A DNA stretch of 33,247 bases from a virus. The notes under the pieces are model-generated. The model was given only the letters and a program-made list of their open reading frames with translations, did not search any database and had not been told where the DNA came from. The position numbers and the translations under genes were made by a program. This document shows positions 13,769 to 19,727 of this stretch, one piece after another. Where the stretch lies: IMG/VR virus record IMGVR_UViG_3300045964_000102, positions 1-33,247 of that record; one strand, given 5' to 3'. Position 1 is the stretch's first letter, and each line of letters begins with the position of its first letter.

Positions 13769-13977
13769 CGTCGCTCGACCTGTCTTTTCAGATCATTGTT
13801 TAATTTCTCGACGCCTGTCATGGCGTCATCGCGGTCACGCGCAACCATGATGATGGCGGCGCCGAGAATGGCGGTTGTCACCAAAACCACTTCCCTGGTT
13901 GTCGCGTTCATGTCCTCGGCCGCCTGTTTCCAGGCTTTCGACAATTGCATTTCGCGATTGCTCAATGGCTCGCTCAT
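13756..13977 (-). CDS. Single-span membrane protein (73 aa)
   Basis: An N-terminal charged helix (SNREMQLSKAWKQAAEDMNA) is followed by one membrane segment (residues about 28-46, TREVVLVTTAILGAAIIMVA) and an Arg/Asp-rich C-terminus ending RQVERRWPI. Small size and one span could fit a lysis accessory or superinfection factor, but nothing in the sequence proves this. ATGA overlap with the upstream gene. Confidence 0.6.
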   Translation of the reverse strand: MSEPLSNREMQLSKAWKQAAEDMNATTREVVLVTTAILGAAIIMVARDRDDAMTGVEKLNNDLKRQVERRWPI

Positions 13978-14207
13978 TCAACCTTCTCATAGGTTGCCAG
14001 GAAGATCGCATTGTCGATGGCGTAGATCTCGCCGGCCGCGCCCTTGGCGATCCAATCGCCGCGCTTGCCGGTCATGACGCCTTCCATGGTGGCGATCAAA
14101 AAATGGTTGATGCGCTCCGTCACCTGTTCCCCTGCCCAGGCCGGCGCATCGCCGCGCTTGAACCACTGCACCGCCTCGATCGTCGTTTTCTTGCGGTACG
14201 TGCTCAC
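13974..14207 (-). CDS. PGDYG-like phage protein (77 aa)
   Basis: TIEAVQWFKRGD at the N-terminus and MEGVMTGKRGDWIAKGAAGEIYAIDNAIFLATYE at the C-terminus match the small phage family with E..M....GDWI..G..GE.Y......F..TYE (PGDYG-type). It is widespread in phages of many hosts; the function is not known. ATGA overlaps at both ends. Confidence 0.75.
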   Translation of the reverse strand: MSTYRKKTTIEAVQWFKRGDAPAWAGEQVTERINHFLIATMEGVMTGKRGDWIAKGAAGEIYAIDNAIFLATYEKVE

Positions 14208-14491
14208 AGCTTGACCCCGGCTTGGCGGAAGATCGCAACAATGTGCCGGACGATTTCCTCGCCCAGCACCATTTCATATTCGGCGCTGTTCTCGCGCTGG
14301 GTCGCAAAGCCAATCAGGTGCACGTGCGCTTTGTCACCCTCATGCCCGCAATCCTCGACCACGGTGCGCTCGGCCGACGGGATCCTGCGGCCGTAATAGT
14401 CCCGCGTCCGCCGGAGCTCGAAAACATTATTGCCATCGGCCATGCAAAACGTCTCTTGATACAGACCTTTGAGAAAATCCCGCATACTCAC
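14204..14491 (-). CDS. Hypothetical protein (95 aa), GTG start
   Basis: The GTG at 14491 overlaps the stop of the 33-residue membrane protein (GTGA), which supports it over the ATG two codons further. The protein (MSMRDFLKGLYQETFCMADG, later RRTRDYYGRRIPSAERTVVE and DKAHVHLIGFATQRENSAEYEMVLGEEIVRHI) looks globular; no family recognised. Confidence 0.55.
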   Translation of the reverse strand: MSMRDFLKGLYQETFCMADGNNVFELRRTRDYYGRRIPSAERTVVEDCGHEGDKAHVHLIGFATQRENSAEYEMVLGEEIVRHIVAIFRQAGVKL

Positions 14492-14589
14492 CAGAACAGC
14501 ACCAGCAGAACGACCGCCGCAAACAAGACGCTGCCGACAAGAAGCCAGTTCGCCAGCAGCCAGCTTTTGAGAAAATCAAAGTGCTGCAT
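14488..14589 (-). CDS. 33-residue membrane mini-protein
   Basis: ATG at 14589 shares its first base with the preceding stop (TGATG), and its own stop overlaps the next start (GTGA), so it is exactly fitted between two genes. The product starts MQHFDFLKSWLLANWLL and continues as one hydrophobic span (VGSVLFAAVVLLVLFW). A small single-span protein next to an anti-defence candidate could be a membrane effector, holin-like or anti-immunity peptide; only the membrane nature is seen. Confidence 0.65.
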   Translation of the reverse strand: MQHFDFLKSWLLANWLLVGSVLFAAVVLLVLFW

Positions 14590-14810
14590 CACGTCCGCGG
14601 GGCGCCATCCGCCTGCCGGCTGATCGCCACGTTCACCCACATGGCAACCTCGCGAAGTTTGCGCAAAATAAACGTCTTGTCCGGACCGTCCGGCACCAGA
14701 ACGTCAATCGCATCGGCATAGGCCTTGGCCGCCTGCCGCATGGTCGCCATGTCGTCAGCCTGCGCATCGGAAGGCTTGAGATAGCCAAACGTCTCTGGAT
14801 GCAAAGTCAT
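14589..14810 (-). CDS. Acb2/Tad1-type hook-domain protein (candidate anti-CBASS/anti-Thoeris sponge), 73 aa
   Basis: MTLHPETFGYLKPSDAQADD, then TMRQAAKAYADAIDVLVPDGPDKTFILRKLREVAMWVNVAISR. The layout of an N-terminal helix, then ..LVP.G.DKT..LRKL.E..MW.N.AI.R, is that of small phage proteins grouped with the Acb2/Tad1 hook domain. Studied members bind cyclic nucleotide or gcADPR signals and so block CBASS or Thoeris defence; small relatives like this one are mostly untested. GGGAG precedes the ATG at 14810. It heads the long coupled chain of small late genes. Fold membership is from pattern memory; the defence-blocking role is inference. Confidence 0.65.
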   Translation of the reverse strand: MTLHPETFGYLKPSDAQADDMATMRQAAKAYADAIDVLVPDGPDKTFILRKLREVAMWVNVAISRQADGAPRT

Positions 14811-15069
14811 CGCAAAACTCCCAATAGGGTGGAGGGGGCCGGATTGGATACCGGGGCAATTTTAGCGCCAGGACGCGCCAAGACGGGCTTCGCCCTGTTG
14901 ATGCGCGATCGTCTGCCTTCCCAGGTCAGCACTCACCCCTCCAAAACCGGTGGCCGGCAACTCAGGCTTCTGGTCGTCAGACTTACGCCGTTAAGGTCCC
15001 ATCACCCGTCAAGGCCGATGGCTCACCTGTTGCCGGCCAACACCAAACAAACCCCGACCCTCAAACAAT
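14811..15069. other. Non-coding stretch upstream of the late operon
   Basis: I find no convincing gene here on either strand. It carries the ribosome-binding site of the gene starting at 14810 and probably the leftward late promoter. On the minus strand a TTGACA lies at 15066-15071 with TTTGTT 17 bases downstream, a weak promoter candidate that overlaps the operator-like palindrome at 15070-15087. Confidence 0.4.
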
Positions 15070-15261
15070 GTCAAGCGTAGGCTTGATGCGCTGTGAATAG
15101 CTTTTATTTTTTACCGGCGTCCACTGCCAGCGAACCCACAAACGATGCTTGCGTAACCAACTCGCACCCCTCACCAAAGACCCCCCGCGATCGTCCAACA
15201 TGAAAAATATCGCACGACCACGACCCCAGCGCGGAACGATCGCATGATGAGACAAGCGCAT
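15061..15261 (-). CDS. Possible small basic protein (66 aa), uncertain
   Basis: From the ATG at 15261 the frame reads MRLSHHAIVPRWGRGRAIFF, then LDDRGGSLVRGASWLRKHRLWVRWQWTPVKNKSYSQRI. Trp/Arg-rich but with plausible hydrophobic spacing. The ribosome-binding site is weak, and the start lies in one operator-like palindrome (15251-15268) and the end in another (15070-15087), so this could equally be a non-coding regulatory tract. Confidence 0.35.
   Translation of the reverse strand: MRLSHHAIVPRWGRGRAIFFMLDDRGGSLVRGASWLRKHRLWVRWQWTPVKNKSYSQRIKPTLDIV
15070..15087. promoter_or_regulatory. Candidate operator GTCAAG-N6-CTTGAT
   Basis: GTCAAG CGTAGG CTTGAT, one base from the perfect palindrome. It also holds the 6-4-6 repeat TCAAGC-gtag-GCTTGA. 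Its left half, read on the minus strand, is TTGACA and could be the -35 box of the leftward late operon. Confidence 0.5.
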
Positions 15262-15268
15262 GCTTGAC
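15251..15268. promoter_or_regulatory. Candidate operator GACAAG-N6-CTTGAC
   Basis: One mismatch from the palindrome. It lies 182 bases from the previous site, between the late operon and the small terminase gene, with TTGACA on the plus strand. Confidence 0.45.
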
Positions 15269-15368
15269 AGCCTTGCATATAGGGCCTTGGGCAGGTGAGG
15301 GAGGCTGCCTACCCCGGCAACGAATTGAAAACCCCCTCCCCACCCCCCTCCACAAAAAGGGGACCCAA

Positions 15369-16088
15369 TCAAGCCTTGTCCTGCGCTTGGGCCGCGGCTG
15401 GGCTCACCGGCTTGGCCGGCGTGACGTCGATCGCCTGGGCCTCGATCAACCTGCGGGCATCGGGCAGGGATTGTGCGCTTACGATCGCCTGCCGCTGCAG
15501 GATGGTGGCGAGCGCTCTTGCCCGCTCATCGTCTGAGATCGTGTGGTGCACGGTCAAGGCGCCGCTTGTCACTGTTTCAACGCGGTCCGCGTACACCTTC
15601 GGCCGCAACTTGCTCGCCATCCACTGCCGGGTATTGACGCGCAACTTGGCCGCATTCACCGCGGCCGGCTCGGCCTCGCCTTCCGCGTCGTCTGCAATTG
15701 CAATGCAATCATCGGCCAGAGCATCGGCGCCGGCTTCACGTGCCCGACTGTAGCACTCCGCGAAAGTCGGATCATCCCGCAACCAATTAAACCAGGCCAT
15801 CCGTGCTGGGCCTTGCGGGAATGCGCTGCAGAATGCGACCAGGGATTTACCTGCGGTCAACCATTCACAGAGGGCGGCTTGCCAATGGGCCTTTTCCTCC
15901 GGAGGCCATGCCCGCGGTTGTGTGACCATGGGCGGGGAGACTTTCGGCTTATGACCGTTGCGGTATTCCGCGGCTTTGCGCTGGGGCTTGTTTTTGCGCT
16001 TTTTGCGCACGTATTCGCGGTCCGCCTTGCGTTTACGGGCTTTGCGTTCGAGGCCGGCGAGGAATGCCGGCGCCTGTAGTCGTTTCAT
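15369..16088 (-). CDS. terS: Terminase small subunit, 239 aa
   Basis: Residues about 66-190 carry the small-terminase layout: W......CEWLTAGKSLVAFCSAFPQGPARMAWFNWLRDDPTFAECYSRAREAGADALADDCIAIADD, then N.AKLRVNTRQWMASKLRPKVYADR. The first part is the DNA-recognition helix-turn-helix, the last the typical R.W...KL.PK.Y end. The N-terminal 50 residues are a very basic extension (RKARKRKADREYVRKKRKNK) of uncertain status; a shorter start at the internal Met (residue 54) is possible. AAAGGGTG precedes the ATG at 16088. It selects phage DNA for packaging with the large subunit, which is encoded 14 kb away on the other strand. Confidence 0.82.
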   Translation of the reverse strand: MKRLQAPAFLAGLERKARKRKADREYVRKKRKNKPQRKAAEYRNGHKPKVSPPMVTQPRAWPPEEKAHWQAALCEWLTAGKSLVAFCSAFPQGPARMAWFNWLRDDPTFAECYSRAREAGADALADDCIAIADDAEGEAEPAAVNAAKLRVNTRQWMASKLRPKVYADRVETVTSGALTVHHTISDDERARALATILQRQAIVSAQSLPDARRLIEAQAIDVTPAKPVSPAAAQAQDKA

Positions 16089-16463
16089 GAGGCACCCTTT
16101 GCGAATGCTGCGCTGATTCGTTTGCGCCCTGGGGAAAACTATTCGCTTTCCCGAGGCGCATCAAAGCATTGCACCCCGATCGCTGGGCATTGACCTATAT
16201 GTAGTAGGTCCGCGGCCGGACACATACAAGCCGAGCTCCTAAGCCAATGGTTTCATTGACACTAAAATAATTTGCGCAAAATACTGGCGCTAGGCTTGAC
16301 AGGCTTCGCACCCCCCCTTACGTTCGGCTTGCTTTTCGGCCCCATCGCTACGGCAACCGCCGGCGCCAATGGCTCAAGCGGGGACTTCCGACGGCACACT
16401 TTAGCGGCAAGTGCCACGCTATGGCGCACCGCTACCGGGTAGCCGCACTAATCACATGGTCAA
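16089..16463. promoter_or_regulatory. Divergent control region between small terminase and the accessory array
   Basis: No gene seen in these 375 bases. It holds a 6-7-6 inverted repeat GACCTA/TAGGTC (16192-16210) around a TATATGTAG core, a plus-strand TTGACA (16256-16261) with AATACT 18 bases on (16280-16285), a further TTGACA (16296-16301) within a lone CTTGAC half-site, and a GCTACC-g-GGTAGC repeat near 16431-16443. The natural reading is the rightward early promoter for the array and possibly a leftward promoter for terS. Confidence 0.45.
16256..16285 (+). promoter_or_regulatory. Candidate sigma-70-type promoter for the accessory array
   Basis: TTGACA (perfect -35), 18-base A-rich spacer, AATACT (4 of 6 to the -10 consensus). 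It points toward the first leader RNA at 16464. Only the hexamers are seen; use in vivo is inferred. Confidence 0.4.
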
Positions 16464-16540
16464 GAATGCAAGCCCATGCCGCGGGCAATTAAAGCGCGGC
16501 ATGTTCGAGCATTCACGCTCGGCAACCAGGAGAGAAGACC
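16464..16540 (+). promoter_or_regulatory. Structured leader RNA element a
   Basis: First of six copies. 5' strand GAATGC (16464-16469), AAGCCC, first hairpin ATGCCGCG/CGCGGCAT (16476-16483 / 16495-16502), second hairpin CGAGC/GCTCG (16506-16510 / 16517-16521), then GGCAAC, AGGAGAG and the ATG at 16541. GAATGC is exactly complementary to GCATTC (16509-16514) in and before the second loop. This copy changes the second stem from CGTGC/GCACG to CGAGC/GCTCG on both arms at once, a compensatory change. Confidence 0.8.
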
Positions 16541-16723
16541 ATGAAACTGAACAACCCATACAAGTGGACCGCAAAGGACCGCGCCGAATACGTGACCGAA
16601 GTCGAGACCGGCGAGGAAGTCTTTAGCTGCTGCCATGGCCATATCAATTGCGCGACATACCCGCACGGCCCTTGCGTTAACGAAGTCATGATTTGCATGG
16701 AAGAAAAAGGCGAAAGCGAATGA
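16541..16723 (+). CDS. Small Cys/His-rich protein (60 aa), array gene 1
   Basis: MKLNNPYKWTAKDRAEYVTE, then VETGEEVFSCCHGHINCATYPHGPCVNEVMICMEEKGESE. Five Cys and three His in 30 residues (SCCHGHINC, GPC, ICM) suggest zinc binding or redox role. No family recognised. It is the first gene of the accessory array, behind leader element a with AGGAGAG. Stop overlaps the next start as ATGA. Confidence 0.7.
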   Translation: MKLNNPYKWTAKDRAEYVTEVETGEEVFSCCHGHINCATYPHGPCVNEVMICMEEKGESE

Positions 16724-16911
16724 AAACCCCGCAAGTGCCGGCCCTGCCCGGCATGACCCCGCTCGGCATCAAGCCCTATGCCCAAATTCTGGCAGAGGCG
16801 CCGTTAAAGCCTAAGGCCAACCAGGAGGCTTGCGACGTCGGCCTATTCGGGGACGACGCAAAGCAATTGGACCTCATCGACATAAGGGCGAAGCCCGTCT
16901 CATGCCCATAA
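16720..16911 (+). CDS. Small protein (63 aa), array gene 2
   Basis: MKTPQVPALPGMTPLGIKPY, then AQILAEAPLKPKANQEACDVGLFGDDAKQLDLIDIRA. The C-terminal part GLFGDD..QLDLID resembles a short acidic peptide motif; function unknown. Starts by ATGA overlap with gene 1. Its stop codon's last base is the first base of leader element b. Confidence 0.6.
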   Translation: MKTPQVPALPGMTPLGIKPYAQILAEAPLKPKANQEACDVGLFGDDAKQLDLIDIRAKPVSCP

Positions 16912-16980
16912 GTGCAAGCCATAGAGCCCCGCGGGGCTCTATTTCGTGCACTCAAGCACGGCAACGAAAACGGAGAGACC
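16911..16980 (+). promoter_or_regulatory. Structured leader RNA element b
   Basis: 5' strand AGTGCA (16911-16916), then AGCC, first hairpin with arms ATAGAGCCC/GGGCTCTAT (within 16921-16942), second hairpin CGTGC/GCACG (16945-16949 / 16956-16960), GGCAAC, CGGAGAG and ATG at 16981. AGTGCA is exactly complementary to TGCACT (16947-16952). The stem sequence differs wholly from the other copies while pairing is kept. Confidence 0.8.
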
Positions 16981-17205
16981 ATGACAGACCTGCGCATAGC
17001 CCTGGTTATCAAAGGCACCCCAGGAGAAGCAGCCGCCGCGGCCGCAGCCCGCGGAATTCCGCTTTTATTCAAACGCGAGGCTTTGGGCGAAACCATTGGC
17101 GAAACCAGCGAAGACTACCGCGACAAGGTGGGCGCCTGGTTTGCCGAACAGCCGGCCAGCGCACCATTCCCAGCCGGGACCTTGCTGCTCTACCAGGACG
17201 CCTAA
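16981..17205 (+). CDS. Small protein (74 aa), array gene 3
   Basis: MTDLRIALVIKGTPGEAAAA, then AAARGIPLLFKREALGETIGETSEDYRDKVGAWFAEQPASAPFPAGTLLLYQ. Mixed alpha/beta character with an Ala-rich helix. The pattern V.KGTP.EA..AA..RG is seen in small phage proteins; function unknown. The start at 16981 follows CGGAGAG at the end of element b; the longer frame would run through the RNA element. Confidence 0.65.
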   Translation: MTDLRIALVIKGTPGEAAAAAAARGIPLLFKREALGETIGETSEDYRDKVGAWFAEQPASAPFPAGTLLLYQDA

Positions 17206-17216
17206 GCCATCCTCGC

Positions 17217-17288
17217 GATTGCAAGCCCAAGGCGCCGCAACACGGCGCCTTGTTCGTGCAATCCCGCACGGCAACAGGAGACTAGACC
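17217..17288 (+). promoter_or_regulatory. Structured leader RNA element c
   Basis: 5' strand GATTGCA (17217-17223), AGCCC, first hairpin AAGGCGCCG/CGGCGCCTT (17229-17237 / 17243-17251), second hairpin CGTGC/GCACG (17255-17259 / 17266-17270), GGCAAC, AGGAGA and ATG at 17289. GATTGCA is exactly complementary to TGCAATC (17257-17263), seven pairs. Confidence 0.82.
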
Positions 17289-18350
17289 ATGAAGACCGGA
17301 TTAAGCCTTTCAGAATTGGCCGCCAAGATCGAAGGCAATAAAGCCCTGAAACAGGATTTTATTGCAGACACCGCGGCGACCACGATGCAAGTGCAAGCCG
17401 ATAAAACGATCGTGCTTGAAATCCCGCAGCCTGGGACCGCTATCCCGAATAGCTTTCCCATCCTGCCAATCGCGCACGATCAAATCGGCGCACGGCTGAA
17501 CATTCCGGCCAAATACTACGACCGGATGCAGGCCGAGGCGCCCGATTTGCTGGCGACAAACGTAAATGCTTGGTTCCGCAAGAACCCCGAAAAGCGGATG
17601 ATAAGAACGCTCGGCGGCGACGCCCGCGCCTTCCTGTCAAACCGCTACAATCGCATCGAAAACGAGGAAATTGCAGAGGTTGTTTTGCCAATCCTGGCAG
17701 ACATCCCCGGCGTTCGAATCCTTTCGAGCGAAATCACGGACCGGCGAATGTATATCCAAGCCCTGACCCCGCGCACCGAAGGCGAGGTAAAAAAGGGCGA
17801 CGTCGTACAGGCCGGAGTCGTGATCTCCAACTCAGAGACCGGACACGGCGCCGTCAGCATTTCCCCGCTGGTTTATCGCCTGGTCTGCCTCAATGGCATG
17901 ATCGCCAACGATGGACGCCTGCGGGCAAACCACGTCGGCGGCCGTATCGAGGAGACGGAAGCGCTCTACCAGGACGACACCAGGAAAGCGGACGACCGGG
18001 CAATCTTGCTCAAGGTCCGCGACCACGTCCGCAATGCGGTCGACTCGGTGGCGTTTGCTGCCCGCGTCGAAGCCATGGCCGGCCTTGTGCGCCAGCCGAT
18101 CGCCGGCGATCCGGTGGCGGCCGTCGAAGTGCTGGCCAAAAAAGTCGGCGCCACCGACGGCGAGCGGGGCGGGATCCTGCGCTCGCTGATCGAGGGCGGC
18201 GACCTGTCCGCCTGGGGATTGCTGAACGCAGTCACCGCGCAAGCCCACGCGGCGCCCGACTATGACCGCTCAATCGATTTTGAGCGCATGGGCGGCGCCT
18301 TGCTTGAGCTCCCCCGCAACGAATGGACGCGAGTCCTTGAGGCGGCCTAA
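17289..18350 (+). CDS. DUF932 family phage/plasmid-like protein, 353 aa (array gene 4)
   Basis: A full-length DUF932 protein (PF06067; TIGR03299-like). Visible features: PILPIAHDQIGARLNIPAKYYDRM, the R.LGG.ARAFLSNRYNRIENEEI segment (residues about 106-128), GVVISNSETGHGAVSISPLVYRLVCLNGMI (about 176-206), then R...H.GGR and a C-terminal helical part with an ..RN.WT.VLE.A end. The family is widespread in phages and plasmids, often near recombination or early genes, and its biochemical role is not established. It stands behind leader element c with AGGAGA. It is the largest gene of the array. Confidence 0.88.
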   Translation: MKTGLSLSELAAKIEGNKALKQDFIADTAATTMQVQADKTIVLEIPQPGTAIPNSFPILPIAHDQIGARLNIPAKYYDRMQAEAPDLLATNVNAWFRKNPEKRMIRTLGGDARAFLSNRYNRIENEEIAEVVLPILADIPGVRILSSEITDRRMYIQALTPRTEGEVKKGDVVQAGVVISNSETGHGAVSISPLVYRLVCLNGMIANDGRLRANHVGGRIEETEALYQDDTRKADDRAILLKVRDHVRNAVDSVAFAARVEAMAGLVRQPIAGDPVAAVEVLAKKVGATDGERGGILRSLIEGGDLSAWGLLNAVTAQAHAAPDYDRSIDFERMGGALLELPRNEWTRVLEAA

Positions 18351-18351
18351 C

Positions 18352-18427
18352 GATGCAAGCCCAGGCGGCCGGCTTCACAAGCCGGCCGCCTGATCGTGCA
18401 CCGCACGGCAACAGAGGAGAAAGAACG
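18352..18427 (+). promoter_or_regulatory. Structured leader RNA element d
   Basis: First hairpin has a 14-base stem CAGGCGGCCGGCTT/AAGCCGGCCGCCTG (18362-18375 / 18379-18392); second hairpin CGTGC/GCACG with a 3-base loop (18395-18399 / 18403-18407); GGCAAC, GAGGAGA, ATG at 18428. The 5' strand GATGCA (18352-18357) pairs with TGCA-CC at only four to five positions, making it the weakest copy for the long-range pairing. Confidence 0.75.
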
Positions 18428-18580
18428 ATGTCCGACCATGATGCAATGCTCGCCATCCAAGAATGCTTGGACGGCACCGAATGGAATTCGAACACGCTTG
18501 AGGAGGTTGCGGCGATCATGACCGCGGCCGGCTACAAAATCCGCGACCTCGACGACGTCGAACGCGAGGCCACACCATGA
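18428..18580 (+). CDS. Small acidic protein (50 aa), array gene 5
   Basis: MSDHDAMLAIQECLDGTEWN, then SNTLEEVAAIMTAAGYKIRDLDD. Short alpha-helical protein of the type (A..I.E.LDG.EW...TLE.IA.I...AGY.I.D.D) that recurs in Rhizobiales phages and plasmids; role unknown. GAGGAGA precedes the ATG at 18428. Stop overlaps the next start (ATGA). Confidence 0.65.
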   Translation: MSDHDAMLAIQECLDGTEWNSNTLEEVAAIMTAAGYKIRDLDDVEREATP

Positions 18581-18831
18581 ACCCGCTAACAATCGGAGCG
18601 CTCATGCTGGCCGGCTTTGCGTTCCTAACCTGGGCAACCGCGCCGGCAAAATACGGCGCCGAGCCGCGGCTAACACCGAATGCCGAAGACTCTGACTTTT
18701 GCATGCCGGCCGAAGTCACAGGCGGAGCCGCGATCGCCTACCACTGCCACGCCGGCGAGATCGGTTGCAAAACGCACCCCGTAACGGATTGCGAGGCCGA
18801 CGATCGCGACGACTTTGCAGAAGATGATTAG
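18577..18831 (+). CDS. Membrane-anchored small protein (84 aa), array gene 6
   Basis: N-terminal span MNPLTIGALMLAGFAFLTWA, then an exported or cytoplasmic acidic part with four Cys (FCMPAEV, YHCHAGEIGCKTH, TDCEAD). The Cys/His content suggests metal or disulfide. Coupled to gene 5 by ATGA. Function unknown. Confidence 0.6.
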   Translation: MNPLTIGALMLAGFAFLTWATAPAKYGAEPRLTPNAEDSDFCMPAEVTGGAAIAYHCHAGEIGCKTHPVTDCEADDRDDFAEDD

Positions 18832-18906
18832 TGCAAGCCCAAGGCGCTGCGGACCCCGCGGCGCTTTGTTCGTGCACTTTCGCACGGCAACAGAGGAGAT
18901 AAGACC
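18830..18906 (+). promoter_or_regulatory. Structured leader RNA element e
   Basis: 5' strand AGTGCA (18830-18835) overlaps the preceding TAG stop; AAGCCC; first hairpin AAGGCGCTGCGG/CCGCGGCGCTTT (18841-18852 / 18856-18867) pairs at all 12 positions with two G-U; second hairpin CGTGC/GCACG (18871-18875 / 18882-18886); GGCAAC; GAGGAGA; ATG at 18907. AGTGCA complements TGCACT (18873-18878) exactly. Confidence 0.82.
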
Positions 18907-19410
18907 ATGAGCACCTTTATTGAGCCGGCCGAGATCCTGGCCGGCCACGTCTCACCGGAGACCGCGTACGTTGTCGCGGATTACCCGTATGGCTATACGC
19001 TGCGCTGCAAAATCCGCTATTGGCTGGAATTCAAATCGGGCAAGGGAGTCCGATTCTGGTCGCAAACGACAAACCCCAAGCGACCCGGCGAAGTCTGGAA
19101 CAAGCCGAAGTCTTCCACTTACTGCCGTTTCGGCGGCGCCATGTACCTGGACGAAAACGGCCACTGCAAATGGAGCGGACTCACCGAATACAGCACGGCC
19201 GCCGAGGCGCAAGCCTGGGCGAGCAAATGGCGCGAAGGCGTCCCACCGGAAGCCCTGCCCGACCTTGACCGCTGGATTGCGGGCAAGGTTGCGTATGAGC
19301 AAGCCCGCGCCAAGGCGGCCGGCGAGGAGCCCACCCATACCCTGCCGCTCGCCGTCGGCCTGGTCGAGGCTCACCAGGCGATGGCCGCGGCCGACAAGAC
19401 CGAGAAATAG
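18907..19410 (+). CDS. Conserved phage protein (167 aa), array gene 7
   Basis: Visible signature: YGYTLRCKIRYWLEFKSGKG, RFWSQTTNPKR.GEVWNKPKSSTYC......MYLDENGHCKW.GL..Y. I recognise the TLR..IR.W.E....G.R...QT.NPK....WNKPK.STY pattern as a widespread phage or conjugative-element protein of unknown role. The C-terminal 50 residues are Ala/Glu-rich helix. Behind leader element e with GAGGAGA. A nucleic-acid or host-target role cannot be told. Confidence 0.75.
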   Translation: MSTFIEPAEILAGHVSPETAYVVADYPYGYTLRCKIRYWLEFKSGKGVRFWSQTTNPKRPGEVWNKPKSSTYCRFGGAMYLDENGHCKWSGLTEYSTAAEAQAWASKWREGVPPEALPDLDRWIAGKVAYEQARAKAAGEEPTHTLPLAVGLVEAHQAMAAADKTEK

Positions 19411-19490
19411 CGCAAGCCCAGGCGGCCGGCTTTTTGGAGCTCGGCCGCCTGATCGTGCGCTTAAGCACGGCAACGAAAGGAGCGAAGACC
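19409..19490 (+). promoter_or_regulatory. Structured leader RNA element f
   Basis: 5' strand AGCGCA (19409-19414) overlaps the preceding TAG; AGCCC; first hairpin CAGGCGGCCG/CGGCCGCCTG (19419-19428 / 19442-19451); second hairpin CGTGC/GCACG (19454-19458 / 19465-19469); GGCAAC; AAAGGAG; ATG at 19491. AGCGCA complements TGCGCT (19456-19461) exactly: both strands changed relative to AGTGCA/TGCACT of copies b and e. Confidence 0.82.
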
Positions 19491-19727
19491 ATGCCTATTG
19501 ATTGGGACGACCCGGCCGCCCGCGGCCGGTTGATCGAAAGAGTCGGCGCCGAGGAATACAGCCGACTCCTTGCAATCCACTTCAAGCAAAGCACCCTTGC
19601 GACCATCAACGGCCACGCAATTCGGCCGGTTATGTCGCGCTTCGGGCGCCTGTTTTCGGTGGGAAACACTAACCGCGCTTTTGCCACCCTGGGCGAGGCG
19701 GCCGCCTTTGCGAGGGCAACGCCATGA
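19491..19727 (+). CDS. Small protein (78 aa), array gene 8
   Basis: MPIDWDDPAARGRLIERVGA, then EEYSRLLAIHFKQSTLATINGHAIRPVMSRFGRLFSVGNTNRAFATLGEAAAFA. The pattern DW.D..ARG.LIERVG...Y......H.....V...NGH.I..V..RFGRLF.V..T..AF.TL.EA..FA recurs in Rhizobiales phages and prophages. Compact alpha/beta; function unknown. AAAGGAG precedes the start at the end of element f. Stop overlaps the next start (ATGA). Confidence 0.7.
   Translation: MPIDWDDPAARGRLIERVGAEEYSRLLAIHFKQSTLATINGHAIRPVMSRFGRLFSVGNTNRAFATLGEAAAFARATP

Noticed and set aside
16296-16301. CTTGAC at 16295 as a further operator palindrome
   Set aside because: The left half-site at the required spacing reads ACTGGC, so only a half-site is present; kept only as a possible -35 box.
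16476-16502. Leader hairpins read as simple Rho-independent terminators
   Set aside because: None of the six first hairpins is followed by a T run; instead a conserved second hairpin and a ribosome-binding site follow, so a leader role fits better.
17570-18265. 231-residue frame within the DUF932 gene
   Set aside because: Same-strand shadow frame, extremely Arg/Pro/Gly-rich, while the DUF932 frame has full family similarity.
16464-19490. Six similar intergenic repeats as a CRISPR array or mobile repeats
   Set aside because: Spacing is irregular with intact genes between, the repeats are not identical, and the differences preserve pairing.
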